Below are positions 18,328 through 27,049 of a stretch of 64,000 bases of DNA, in pieces. Both the position numbers and the translations under genes were made by a program. The DNA is from Peribacillus sp. FSL E2-0218 (GTDB lineage Bacteria; Bacillota; Bacilli; Bacillales; DSM-1321). Positions within the stretch are counted from its first letter, which is position 1. Each line of letters begins with the position of its first letter. The notes below the pieces were generated by a model, which was not told the DNA's origin, made no database searches, and saw nothing but the letters and a program-made list of their open reading frames with translations. The DNA lies in contig NZ_CP150304.1 in NCBI RefSeq assembly GCF_037992945.1, positions 1,739,501 through 1,803,500 of the forward strand, in the 5' to 3' direction.

Positions 18328-19248
18328 ATGAACGGCATTCTTCCATTATGGAAACCAAAGGGAATGACATCCCATGATTGTGTTTTTAAATTAAGAAAGA
18401 TATTGAAAACAAAAAAGGTTGGGCATACGGGAACACTTGATCCTGATGTAACAGGGGTTTTGCCGATTTGTATCGGCAGGGCAACGAAAATCGCCGAGTA
18501 TTTGACAGAAGCCGGCAAGGCATACGAAGGGGAAGTGACCCTCGGCTTTTCCACGACAACCGAGGATGCAAGCGGTGAAAAAGTCGAGGAGAAAACCATC
18601 GATGAAGTAATTACGCGGGACCGGGTCCTGGAAGTGCTGGAATCATTGACAGGGAAAATCGAACAGACACCGCCGATGTTTTCAGCTGTGAAGGTGAACG
18701 GGAAGAAATTGTATGAATATGCCCGTGCAGGTATTGAAGTGGAGAGGCCGACAAGGGAGGTCACCATCTACGATATTACCCTTCTCGATGATCGTACGGA
18801 ATTCTCCGGAGAAACGATTTCTTTTCGCTTTAGCGTCAAGTGCAGCAAAGGAACGTATATCAGGACTCTTGCCGTCATGATGGGTGAAAAACTTGGTATA
18901 CCTGCCCATATGTCAGATTTGACCCGGATTGAATCAGCCGGCTTCAAGCTTGATGACTGTTTGACGTTTGCGGAGGTCGAAGCATACATGGAAACTGGAC
19001 AATCGGATGATTTTCTATTGCCTTTAGAGCGTGGATTATTTCATTTGCCGAAATGTAAGATTAGTGATAAAGTAGCAAAGAAAGTACTCAACGGTGCGGT
19101 ATTGGAACAAACAGGGGATGTTGCTGCCGAAAAAGGGGTGCCCTTTGTGATGGTGGACCCATCCGATAAGGCAATTGCCATTTATCAAGTACATCCGACA
19201 AAAGAAGGATTAATTAAACCTGTAAAAGTATTGGCACAAGAATCATAG
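18328..19248 (+). CDS. truB: tRNA pseudouridine(55) synthase
   Basis: Makes pseudouridine 55 in the T loop of tRNA. 306 residues; the catalytic motif GHTGTLDP places the nucleophilic Asp at residue 38, preceded by KPKGMTSHD. The C-terminal part carries the PUA-like TruB tail. ATG 18328 has GAGGTG 7 nt upstream; the longer frame from 18271 runs through the terminator hairpin and is not used. Confidence 0.96.
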   Translation: MNGILPLWKPKGMTSHDCVFKLRKILKTKKVGHTGTLDPDVTGVLPICIGRATKIAEYLTEAGKAYEGEVTLGFSTTTEDASGEKVEEKTIDEVITRDRVLEVLESLTGKIEQTPPMFSAVKVNGKKLYEYARAGIEVERPTREVTIYDITLLDDRTEFSGETISFRFSVKCSKGTYIRTLAVMMGEKLGIPAHMSDLTRIESAGFKLDDCLTFAEVEAYMETGQSDDFLLPLERGLFHLPKCKISDKVAKKVLNGAVLEQTGDVAAEKGVPFVMVDPSDKAIAIYQVHPTKEGLIKPVKVLAQES

Positions 19249-19281
19249 ACCGTTTTGCCGTCGGAAAGAGGAGATTGAAAG

Positions 19282-20235
19282 GTGAAAGTGATTGCAATAG
19301 AGCATCCTCATCAATTTAATTCGGATGATTTTCCTGAGCTTGTTATGGCGCTTGGGTTTTTTGATGGGATACATAAAGGCCATCAGATCGTTATACAAAC
19401 CGCCAAGCAAAAAGCCGATGAAATGAACCTGAAGTCAGCCGTCATGACATTTGATCCGCATCCTTCTGCAGTCTTGGGAAGGAAAACGGAAAATATCCGC
19501 TATATTACCCCGCTTGAAGATAAGGTGGCTATCATCGAGTCCATGGAGATAGATTATTTATTCATTGTCCATTTCAGCAAGGAGTTCGCTTCGGTATTGC
19601 CGGAACGGTTCGTTGACGAATACATTGTAGGGTTAAATGTCCGCCACGTAGTCGCAGGCTTTGATTATTCATATGGCCGTTATGGTCAAGGTTCGATGGA
19701 AGATCTGCCTGTTTACGCACAGGGAAGGTTTTCACAGACGGTAGTCGCCAAGCAGACACTCGAAGATGAAAAAGTTAGCTCGACAAGAATCAGGGAGACC
19801 CTTGGCAATGGTGATTTCACCGATTTTTATCATTTGGCAGGCCGCCGCTTCATAACGAAGGGGCATGTCGTTCACGGTGAAAAAAGGGGCAGAAAGCTAG
19901 GATTCCCCACCGCTAATATAGAGGTGAGCGATGATTACATTTTCCCTGCTTCTGGCGTATATGCTGTCAGGATCAACATAGGCGGCAAATGGTATCATGG
20001 AGTCTGCAATGTCGGTTATAAACCCACGTTCCATGAGGAAAAACCTAAATATCCTACGGTGGAGGTCCATGCATTGGAATTCTCGGGGGATATTTATGGC
20101 AGCCAGGTTTCTGTCGAATGGCATGTTAGACTTCGGAGCGAACAGAAGTTTTCCGGGCTTGAATCATTGGTTGCCCAGATTGAAGCGGACAAGGAGAATG
20201 CGATCGCTTATTTCGCGGAGCTCGAACATAAATAG
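19282..20235 (+). CDS. ribF: Bifunctional riboflavin kinase/FAD synthetase
   Basis: Converts riboflavin to FMN and then FAD. 317 residues: N-terminal FAD synthetase nucleotidyltransferase (ALGFFDGIHKGHQ, about residues 18-32; SSTRIRE near 172), C-terminal riboflavin kinase (GRKLGFPTANIE). GTG start at 19282 with AGGAGATTGAAAG upstream. The B. subtilis gene is called ribC. Follows truB by 33 nt, likely co-transcribed. Confidence 0.96.
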   Translation: MKVIAIEHPHQFNSDDFPELVMALGFFDGIHKGHQIVIQTAKQKADEMNLKSAVMTFDPHPSAVLGRKTENIRYITPLEDKVAIIESMEIDYLFIVHFSKEFASVLPERFVDEYIVGLNVRHVVAGFDYSYGRYGQGSMEDLPVYAQGRFSQTVVAKQTLEDEKVSSTRIRETLGNGDFTDFYHLAGRRFITKGHVVHGEKRGRKLGFPTANIEVSDDYIFPASGVYAVRINIGGKWYHGVCNVGYKPTFHEEKPKYPTVEVHALEFSGDIYGSQVSVEWHVRLRSEQKFSGLESLVAQIEADKENAIAYFAELEHK

Positions 20236-20253
20236 AATAACAGAAGACAGGAC

Positions 20254-20282
20254 TTGCAATTTTAGTGAAATGCATGTATTCT
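20254..20282 (+). promoter_or_regulatory. Promoter for rpsO
   Basis: TTGCAA (20254-20259), 17 bp spacer, TATTCT (20277-20282), leading into the structured rpsO leader. Confidence 0.55.
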
Positions 20283-20300
20283 ATTATATGTATGAAAATA

Positions 20301-20347
20301 ACCATTGCTTGGCTAGTCGAGACTCCGACGCTGGCTCGGTAATAGGT
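20301..20347 (+). ncRNA. Putative S15 autoregulatory leader of rpsO
   Basis: ACCATT (20301-20306) pairs with AATaGGT (20341-20347), enclosing a GTCG/CGAC hairpin (20316-20319 with 20326-20329) and a CCGA/TCGG pairing. Such a multi-branched leader ahead of rpsO resembles the known S15-binding mRNA sites of Bacillus/Geobacillus. The exact fold was not computed. Confidence 0.5.
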
Positions 20348-20378
20348 GATTTTACAGAATTTTAGGAGGAATAATACT

Positions 20379-20648
20379 ATGGCAATTACACAAGTACGCA
20401 AAAACGAACTAATCGCTGAGTTCAGAACTCACGATACTGACACTGGATCTCCAGAAGTGCAAATCGCAGTTTTAACAGAAGAAATCAACAACTTGAACGG
20501 TCACTTACGCACTCACAAAAAAGACCACCATTCACGTCGCGGTCTTCTTAAAATGGTAGGTAAACGTCGTAACCTTTTAACTTACCTACGTAACAAAGAC
20601 GTTACTCGTTACCGTACACTAATTAACAAATTAGGTCTACGTAGATAA
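20379..20648 (+). CDS. rpsO: 30S ribosomal protein S15
   Basis: Primary-binding protein of the 16S central domain. 89 residues, the standard length, with GSPEVQIAVLTEEIN, HLRTHKKDHHSRRGLL and the C-terminal YLRNKDVTRY segment. ATG 20379 follows GGAGGAATAATACT. Monocistronic: own promoter and leader before it, perfect terminator after it. Confidence 0.98.
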   Translation: MAITQVRKNELIAEFRTHDTDTGSPEVQIAVLTEEINNLNGHLRTHKKDHHSRRGLLKMVGKRRNLLTYLRNKDVTRYRTLINKLGLRR

Positions 20649-20660
20649 TTTTTTTCAGGA

Positions 20661-20686
20661 AGGCGGGAAATTTCCCGCTTTTTTGA
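20661..20686 (+). terminator. Terminator after rpsO
   Basis: GCGGGAAATTTCCCGC palindrome (20664-20679) followed by TTTTTT. Confidence 0.92.
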
Positions 20687-20719
20687 TGTTAATCAAATGA
20701 TTTGGACGTGTTCTACTTT

Positions 20720-20766
20720 AAGGCTGAGCCTTCGTCCTTGGGACTCGGCGTGAGCCGGGTCTTTTT
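20720..20766 (+). promoter_or_regulatory. Second hairpin/attenuator-like element before pnp
   Basis: GACTCGGC (20742-20749) pairs with GCCGGGTC (20754-20761), followed by TTTTT: a terminator shape. The upstream GCTGAG (20723-20728) can instead pair with CTCGGC (20744-20749), which would disrupt it. The remaining 200 nt to pnp are AT-rich with no clear promoter; TTGAGT at 20875 with TATAAA at 20896 is a weak candidate. Confidence 0.5.
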
Positions 20767-20969
20767 CCGTTTATAGATGATCAGGATATACATATTCGAA
20801 TGAATGAAATTTTTATTCATTTTGCTGTTAATGCTTGTTTTTTTCGTGCATAATAGGAATAGTTTGGTTTTTACTTGAGTTCAGTTACTTTCACATATAA
20901 ATGATTTAATCCAATACAGGTTTAGGTAAACTAAGCCTCTAAGTGAAGATTCAGAGAGGGGTTTAATGA

Positions 20970-23087
20970 ATGGGACAGGAAAAACATACGTATTCATTTG
21001 ATTGGGCCGGCCGTAATGTTACGGTGGAAATAGGGCAATTGGCCAAACAAGCCAACGGAGCAGTAATGGTCCGTTATGGAGAGACTGCTGTATTAAGTAC
21101 GGCAACGGCTTCGAAGGAACCGAGAAATGTCGACTTCTTCCCTTTGACAGTCAACTATGAAGAAAGACTTTATGCAGTCGGTAAAATTCCGGGAGGCTTC
21201 ATCAAGCGTGAAGGCCGGCCAAGTGAAAGGGCGATCCTTGCTAGCCGTTTAATAGACCGTCCGATCCGTCCGTTATTCGCTGACGGCTTCAGGAATGATG
21301 TTCAGATCATCAGCATGGTCATGAGTGTGGACCAGGATTGCTCCACGGAAATGGCAGCGATGCTAGGTTCATCCCTAGCGCTTTCAGTTTCCGATATTCC
21401 GTTCGAAGGTCCAATTGCTGGAGTGGTTGTGGGAAGAATCAATAATGAATTCATTATTAACCCTACTGTCGACCAACTTGCTCAAAGTGACATCAATCTG
21501 ACGGTTGCCGGTACTAAAGATGCCATCAACATGGTTGAGGCAGGAGCGAATGAAGTACCTGAAGAAACGATGCTCGAAGCCATCATGTTTGGCCATGACG
21601 AAATCAAGAAGGTCATTGCATTCCAGGAGAAAATCGTTGCGGAGATCGGCAAAGAGAAAATGCAGATCGCTTTATATAAAGTGGATGCGGACCTTGAAGC
21701 GGAAGTGAAGGGCCATTGTGAAGCGGACTTGAACAAAGCAGTGCAAGTTCAGGAAAAACATGCTCGCGAAGATGCGATTAAAGTGGTAAAAGATCGTGTA
21801 TTGGCCAATTATGAAGAAGAGACAGATGAAGCTAAGCTAAAACAAATCAAAGAAATCCTGAATAAATTGGTTAAATCCGAAGTCCGCCGTTTGATCACGG
21901 AAGAAAAAGTGCGTCCGGATGGCCGAAATCCTGATGAAATCAGACCACTATCTTCAGAAGTCACCATTTTGCCGCGTACACATGGCTCTGGATTGTTCAC
22001 ACGTGGACAAACCCAAGCGCTTTCGATTTGTACATTAGGTGCATTGGGTGATGTCCAGATTTTGGACGGCCTTGGAACCGAAGAGTCAAAACGCTTTATG
22101 CATCACTACAACTTCCCGCATTTCAGTGTAGGTGAAACGGGCCCGATCCGTGGAGCAGGCCGCCGGGAAATCGGTCATGGTGCACTTGGTGAAAGAGCCT
22201 TGGAACCGGTCATCCCTAATGACAAAGATTTTCCTTATACGATCAGGCTTGTGTCTGAAGTCCTTGAATCGAACGGTTCAACTTCACAAGCAAGTATTTG
22301 TGCAAGCACTTTGGCAATGATGGATGCTGGGGTACCATTGAAAGCTCCAGTTGCCGGAATAGCAATGGGGCTTGTCAAAACTGGCGAGCACTATACGATC
22401 CTAACTGACATTCAAGGCATGGAAGATCATCTGGGTGACATGGACTTTAAAGTCGCTGGAACTTCAAAAGGTGTCACTGCACTGCAAATGGATATCAAAA
22501 TTGAAGGTCTTTCAAAGGAAATACTTGAAGAAGCATTGCTTCAAGCGAAACATGGACGGATGCATATTTTGGAATCCATGATGTCAACCATCAATCAACC
22601 GCGTGAACAATTATCCAAATATGCTCCTAAAATCGTTACAATGTCCATCAACCCGGATAAAATCCGTGATGTCATTGGACCGAGCGGAAAACATATCAAT
22701 AAGATCATTGAAGAAACTGGCGTGAAAATCGACATCGAACAAGATGGAACGGTGTTCATCTCATCAACAGATGAGCCAATGATTCAAAAAGCGAAGAAAA
22801 TCATTGAGGATATCGTCCGTGAAGTCGTGGTGGGTGAACTTTATTTAGGTAAAGTGAAACGCATTGAAAAATTCGGTGCATTCGTTGAAATCTTCAATGG
22901 TAAAGACGGTTTGGTACATATTTCTGAACTGGCTGAAGAAAGAGTCGGAAAAGTGGAAGATGTCGTTTCACTTGGAGATGAGCTATTGGTGAAAGTAACC
23001 GAGATTGACAAGCAAGGCAGGGTGAACCTTTCCCGTAAAGCCGTCCTGAAAGAGCAAAAAGAGGCAGCCAACCCTTCTCAATCGTAA
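20970..23087 (+). CDS. pnp: Polyribonucleotide nucleotidyltransferase (PNPase)
   Basis: Phosphorolytic 3'-5' exoribonuclease of the RNA degradosome. 705 residues: first RNase PH core (about 10-140), all-alpha linker, second RNase PH core (about 310-540, with FSVGETGPIRGAGRREIGHG and LESNGSTSQASIC), KH domain (IRDVIGPSGKHINKIIEETG) and S1 domain ending near residue 690. SD GAGAGGGG. Works with RNase J and RNase Y, whose genes also lie in this window. Confidence 0.97.
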   Translation: MGQEKHTYSFDWAGRNVTVEIGQLAKQANGAVMVRYGETAVLSTATASKEPRNVDFFPLTVNYEERLYAVGKIPGGFIKREGRPSERAILASRLIDRPIRPLFADGFRNDVQIISMVMSVDQDCSTEMAAMLGSSLALSVSDIPFEGPIAGVVVGRINNEFIINPTVDQLAQSDINLTVAGTKDAINMVEAGANEVPEETMLEAIMFGHDEIKKVIAFQEKIVAEIGKEKMQIALYKVDADLEAEVKGHCEADLNKAVQVQEKHAREDAIKVVKDRVLANYEEETDEAKLKQIKEILNKLVKSEVRRLITEEKVRPDGRNPDEIRPLSSEVTILPRTHGSGLFTRGQTQALSICTLGALGDVQILDGLGTEESKRFMHHYNFPHFSVGETGPIRGAGRREIGHGALGERALEPVIPNDKDFPYTIRLVSEVLESNGSTSQASICASTLAMMDAGVPLKAPVAGIAMGLVKTGEHYTILTDIQGMEDHLGDMDFKVAGTSKGVTALQMDIKIEGLSKEILEEALLQAKHGRMHILESMMSTINQPREQLSKYAPKIVTMSINPDKIRDVIGPSGKHINKIIEETGVKIDIEQDGTVFISSTDEPMIQKAKKIIEDIVREVVVGELYLGKVKRIEKFGAFVEIFNGKDGLVHISELAEERVGKVEDVVSLGDELLVKVTEIDKQGRVNLSRKAVLKEQKEAANPSQS

Positions 23088-23105
23088 TAGAAATAAATGT
23101 TCCCG

Positions 23106-23138
23106 GCATGCGATTCCTTGTGAATCTGCATGCTTTTT
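23106..23138 (+). terminator. Terminator after pnp
   Basis: GCATGC-g-ATTC pairs with GAAT-ct-GCATGC, then TTTTT. Confidence 0.8.
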
Positions 23139-23210
23139 CTATTGAATGAGCAAATGGCGGTTCAAGGGAAATGGCATTAAAAAGATGACATGTTCTACCT
23201 TGTCCGTTTT

Positions 23211-23232
23211 CTTCATACATTTTGGTATGAAG
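23211..23232 (+). promoter_or_regulatory. Hairpin abutting the ylxY Shine-Dalgarno
   Basis: CTTCATAC and GTATGAAG form an 8-bp perfect stem with a 6-nt loop directly before the GGGGGCGG SD of ylxY. It includes CATACATT, like a sigma-E -10, but no matching -35 is seen at the right distance, so its role is open. Confidence 0.4.
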
Positions 23233-23244
23233 GGGGCGGAAAAA

Positions 23245-24204
23245 ATGAATAATAAATGGAAGCAGATAGTTGCGATAAGTGCCATTGCAGGTATATCATG
23301 GTTATTAGTGCAAAATCCATATACACAGCTTTATCTGGCCCAATTGACGGATGATTCAGTTGCTACGATGAAGCAAGAAGATGATATTCTTTTACAAATC
23401 AAAGATTCAGCAAAAAAATATGAGGTTGCGCCACAGGATGCCCGAATAGATTCGGTCTGGAAAACCGTTCCTGCCTATAATGGCCTTAAGGTCAACATTG
23501 ATGATTCATATAAAGCCATGAAGAAGGCGGGCGAGTTCGATGAGGATAAACTGGTACTCGAGCAGGTCCCTGCGACAGTACATTTAAAGGATCTCGACCC
23601 CGCTCCGATTTACCGTGCCCATCCTGAAAAGCCGGTGGTTTCATTTTTAATCAATGTGGCTTGGGGGAATGAATACTTACAGGATATGCTGGGTGTATTA
23701 AAAAAGAATAACGTCAAGGCCACCTTCTTCCTGGAGGGTAATTGGACCAAGAAAAATCCGGAATTGGCCAAAATGATCAGGGATGGGGGCCATGAAATTG
23801 GCAATCACTCCTATTCACATCCCAATATGCAGAATATATCGGCACAGGCTACACGTGAAGAACTTCGAAAGACGAACGAAGTCATTGAAGCGGTGACAGG
23901 CTCAAAAATGAAATGGTTCGCCCCGCCAAGCGGCAGCTACCGGGACGAGACGGTTCAAATCGCTGATTCTTTGGGCATGGAGACCGTCATGTGGAGTGTC
24001 GATACGATTGACTGGCAAAAGCCAAGTCCCGAAGTCCTTCAACAACGAGTGCTTTCCAAGGTTCACCCGGGGGCGTTCATCTTGATGCATCCTACGGAAT
24101 CTACCGCAAAATCGTTGGAAGCCCTGATTATAGAAATAAAAAAGAAAGACCTGGATGTCGTTACCGTTTCAGAAGCAGTAGATGAGAAACGATTGACCCC
24201 ATAA
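23245..24204 (+). CDS. ylxY: Polysaccharide deacetylase-like protein YlxY
   Basis: NodB-fold protein of 319 residues with an N-terminal membrane anchor (IVAISAIAGISWLLV). Retained family motifs are ATFFLEG, HEIGNHSYSHPNM (metal histidines) and APPSGSY. The first catalytic motif, usually TFDDGP, reads INVAWGNE, so the base Asp is missing; the B. subtilis homologue shares this, from memory. It may act on envelope sugars or be a non-catalytic binder. ATG 23245 follows AGGGGGCGG. Next to mlpA as in B. subtilis. Confidence 0.88.
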   Translation: MNNKWKQIVAISAIAGISWLLVQNPYTQLYLAQLTDDSVATMKQEDDILLQIKDSAKKYEVAPQDARIDSVWKTVPAYNGLKVNIDDSYKAMKKAGEFDEDKLVLEQVPATVHLKDLDPAPIYRAHPEKPVVSFLINVAWGNEYLQDMLGVLKKNNVKATFFLEGNWTKKNPELAKMIRDGGHEIGNHSYSHPNMQNISAQATREELRKTNEVIEAVTGSKMKWFAPPSGSYRDETVQIADSLGMETVMWSVDTIDWQKPSPEVLQQRVLSKVHPGAFILMHPTESTAKSLEALIIEIKKKDLDVVTVSEAVDEKRLTP

Positions 24205-24250
24205 TATTTGGGTTACATTAGCAGCATAGAATGCTTGGGAGGAATGTTAG

Positions 24251-25477
24251 TTGATTAAGAAATACACGTGTCAAAATGGAGTAAGAATCGTATTGGAAAA
24301 TATTCCAACAGTACGCTCGGCAGCCATCGGAGTATGGATTAAAACCGGTTCCCGAAATGAAACCCCTGAATTGAATGGAGTTTCGCATTTTCTGGAGCAC
24401 ATGTTTTTCAAAGGGACAACAACAAGGAATGCACGTGAAATTGCCGAGTCGTTCGATAGCGTCGGCGGCCAAGTGAATGCATTCACCTCAAAGGAATATA
24501 CATGCTATTATGCAAAAGTAATGGATAACCATGCTAGCTATGCACTTGAAATCCTTGCAGATATGTTCTTTAATTCAACCTTCGATGAAGAAGAGCTTAA
24601 AAAAGAAAAAAATGTCGTCTATGAAGAGATTAAAATGTATGAAGACACACCGGATGATATTGTTCACGACCTCTTAAGCCAGGCGGTATATGAAAAGCAT
24701 CCGCTGGGCTATCCAATCCTGGGTACGGAGGAAACGCTTGAAACATTCAATAGTGAAACATTGAAGAAATACGTCCATGATATGTATACACCAGATAAAG
24801 TGGTAATCTCCATAGCTGGGAATGTCGATGAAAAGTTGATTCAAGAAGTCGAAAGCTACTTTGGCTCGTATCAAGGAGGGGAGCACCGTCCTGAATTGAT
24901 CAAGCCAGCTTTTCATGAAAATAGGATCACTCGTAAAAAAGAAACGGAGCAAGCCCACTTATGCCTTGGGTACAAAGGATTGGAAATCGGCAATGATAAA
25001 ACATACAGCTTGATTACCTTGAACAATATTCTTGGGGGAAGCATGAGCAGCCGTTTATTCCAGGACGTCAGGGAGCAACGCGGCCTTGCCTATTCCGTAT
25101 ATTCTTATCACTCCAGCTACCAAGATAGCGGTTTGGTGACAGTCTATGGCGGGACAGGCACAAGCCAATTGGATAGCCTGTATGAAACGATTCAGGAAAC
25201 ATTGGATACTTTAAAAAGGGACGGCATCACTGAAAAGGAATTGCGCAATAGTAAAGAGCAGCTTAAAGGCAGCTTGATGCTTAGTCTTGAAAGCACGAAT
25301 AGCCGCATGAGCCGAAATGGCAAGAATGAGCTCATGTTGGGTGAGCACCGTTCCCTCGATGATATTATCATCAAGATTGACGAGGTGACGGAAGGTACCG
25401 TAAATGAACTGGCAAATCAAATCTTTACGGAACACTCCCTGTCATTGGTGAGCCCCCTGGAAAACTGGGACAAATAA
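24251..25477 (+). CDS. mlpA: M16 zinc protease MlpA (YmxG)
   Basis: Insulinase/mitochondrial processing peptidase family, 408 residues. The inverted zinc motif HFLEH is at residues 46-50 with the distal glutamate in the ENVVYEEIKMYED-like stretch (KNVVYEEIKMYED). Start is TTG 24251, with GGGAGG upstream and MIKKYTCQNG matching relatives. In B. subtilis the homologue affects regulatory gene expression and extracellular protease levels. A terminator follows. Confidence 0.93.
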   Translation: MIKKYTCQNGVRIVLENIPTVRSAAIGVWIKTGSRNETPELNGVSHFLEHMFFKGTTTRNAREIAESFDSVGGQVNAFTSKEYTCYYAKVMDNHASYALEILADMFFNSTFDEEELKKEKNVVYEEIKMYEDTPDDIVHDLLSQAVYEKHPLGYPILGTEETLETFNSETLKKYVHDMYTPDKVVISIAGNVDEKLIQEVESYFGSYQGGEHRPELIKPAFHENRITRKKETEQAHLCLGYKGLEIGNDKTYSLITLNNILGGSMSSRLFQDVREQRGLAYSVYSYHSSYQDSGLVTVYGGTGTSQLDSLYETIQETLDTLKRDGITEKELRNSKEQLKGSLMLSLESTNSRMSRNGKNELMLGEHRSLDDIIIKIDEVTEGTVNELANQIFTEHSLSLVSPLENWDK

Positions 25478-25488
25478 TAATCAAAACG

Positions 25489-25527
25489 TCTGATCTTCCT
25501 CTGCAAATGGAAGGTCGGATTTTTTTT
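25489..25527 (+). terminator. Terminator after mlpA
   Basis: TCTGATCTTCC pairs with GGAAGGTCGGA (two G-U pairs), loop of 9, then eight Ts. Confidence 0.85.
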
Positions 25528-25645
25528 GCAAAAAATCATGAAAATGGAAGGGGCATGAGATGTGGACAATATTTGCGGAAAAGCCTTCTAAGTTTTTCTT
25601 TTTCGGATATAGATGGATTATAAGGTGAAAAAGGAGGAGCTATAA

Positions 25646-25912
25646 GTGAGATTGAGTGAAATGAGCGGTAAGGAGATAGTTGATGTAAACAGGGCGGAAC
25701 GATTGGGGGTTCTCGGACAGACGGATCTGGAAATAGACGAAACTGGACAAATTACCACATTGATCATCCCTTCGGTCAAATGGTTCGGCCTTATGAGGAA
25801 TGGAAGTGAAATCCGGGTACCTTGGAACCATATAAAAAAAATCGGGACGGATATGGTGATCATTGATTTCCAGGAAGGGCTTTCGAAAGATGGGGAGCAT
25901 ATGGACGGATAG
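25646..25912 (+). CDS. ymxH: YlmC/YmxH family PRC-barrel protein
   Basis: 88-residue small protein with a PRC-barrel-like fold: MRLSEMSGKEIVDV then GVLGQTDLEID and VPWNHIKKIGTDMVIID. GTG start at 25646 after AAGGAGGAG. Members of this family are spore-former proteins of unclear function, often near sporulation genes; here it sits just before dpaAB. Confidence 0.88.
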   Translation: MRLSEMSGKEIVDVNRAERLGVLGQTDLEIDETGQITTLIIPSVKWFGLMRNGSEIRVPWNHIKKIGTDMVIIDFQEGLSKDGEHMDG

Positions 25913-25962
25913 AGCATGATTACAGATCGGTGTCCTCTTTGGCATGCTTCCCATGAATAGTC

Positions 25963-26000
25963 AAAAAACGCCTCAGCTGCGGATAGCTAAGGCGTTTTTT
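25963..26000 (+). terminator. Terminator after ymxH
   Basis: AAAAAACGCCTcAGCT pairs with AGCTaAGGCGTTTTTT; T-run at 25994-26000. The A-run on the left makes it possibly bidirectional. Confidence 0.9.
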
Positions 26001-26011
26001 CTTTTCTTATC

Positions 26012-26039
26012 ACCGTTTTTTAACTGAAAACATAAGATG
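26012..26039 (+). promoter_or_regulatory. Candidate sigma-K promoter for dpaAB
   Basis: AC (26012-26013), 17 bp, CATAAGATG (26031-26039), close to the mother-cell sigma-K consensus AC-N16/17-CATAnnnTA. B. subtilis spoVF is sigma-K dependent. Confidence 0.5.
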
Positions 26040-26146
26040 GCAGGGTAACTAGAGATTGTCGGAAAAACTTAAATTGCTTCTTGAAGGGCATGTACCTTGA
26101 AGCGAGGATGTTTAGGATCTTTTATATGAAGAAGGTGACGGTTTTA

Positions 26147-27049
26147 ATGCTCACAGGTATGCAAATCGCTGTAATTGGTGGAGATGCGCGTCAGCTCGAA
26201 GTTGTCCGTAAACTGACGGAGCTTGATGCGAAGCTATTATTAGTTGGTTTTGAACAGCTCGACCATGCTTTTACCGGAGCGGTTAAGGAAAAAATGGAAG
26301 ATATAAATTTCAAGGAAATTGATTCAGTAATCCTGCCTGTCCGGGGGACGGATCCTGATGGAAAAGTGGAAACGATTTTTTCCAGCGAAGAGGTTGTCTT
26401 GACGGAAGAAATGATAAAAGATACCCCGGCACACTGCATTTTTTATGCAGGGATCAGTAATAACTACCTCAATGAAATTTTTCAGAATGCGGACCGCAAA
26501 CTTGTTCTCTTGTTCGAGCGCGATGATGTGGCCATTTATAATTCAATTCCTACCGTGGAGGGTGCAATCATGATGGCCATCCAGCATACCGACTTTACAA
26601 TCCATGGTTCGAATGTAGCTGTTCTTGGTTTAGGAAGGGTCGGCATGAGTGTAGCCAGATCATTCCATGCTCTTGGAGCAAAAGTTAAGGTAGGGGCCAG
26701 AAAAAGTGAAGATATCGCGAGGATAAGCGAAATGGCACTAACCCCTTTTCAGTTAAAAAATCTAGCTGCTGAAATGAAAAATGTTGATATTTGTATCAAT
26801 ACGATCCCTTTTCAGATCATTACGGCAAACGTGCTGGCAAATATGCCCGTTCACACATTAATCATCGACCTTGCTTCAAAACCAGGGGGGACGGATTTTC
26901 GTTATGCTGAAAAAAGGGGAATAAAGGCGCTGTTGGCACCGAGCTTACCGGGTATAGTAGCCCCGAAAACAGCTGGTCAGATATTGGCGAACGCGCTGGG
27001 AGTATTGATTCAGGATGAGTTCAGGAAAAGGAAGGGGAATAAGATATGA
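26147..27049 (+). CDS. dpaA: Dipicolinate synthase subunit A
   Basis: SpoVFA, with DpaB converts dihydrodipicolinate (the DapA product or its hydrate) to dipicolinic acid for the spore core, in the mother cell. 300 residues with a Rossmann fold at VAVLGLGRVGMSVARSF, DLASKPGGTDF and PSLPGIVAPKTAGQI near the C-terminus. ATG 26147 is chosen because AAGGTGA lies about 8 nt upstream and the protein then begins MLTGMQIAVIGGD like its relatives; the earlier in-frame ATG at 26081 lacks support. Overlaps dpaB by 4 nt. Confidence 0.95.
   Translation: MLTGMQIAVIGGDARQLEVVRKLTELDAKLLLVGFEQLDHAFTGAVKEKMEDINFKEIDSVILPVRGTDPDGKVETIFSSEEVVLTEEMIKDTPAHCIFYAGISNNYLNEIFQNADRKLVLLFERDDVAIYNSIPTVEGAIMMAIQHTDFTIHGSNVAVLGLGRVGMSVARSFHALGAKVKVGARKSEDIARISEMALTPFQLKNLAAEMKNVDICINTIPFQIITANVLANMPVHTLIIDLASKPGGTDFRYAEKRGIKALLAPSLPGIVAPKTAGQILANALGVLIQDEFRKRKGNKI

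Noticed and set aside
18159..18767. 202-codon ORF on the minus strand across the rbfA-truB junction
   Set aside because: It is antisense to truB and spans the rbfA terminator; truB has strong family motifs and an SD, the antisense frame has neither.
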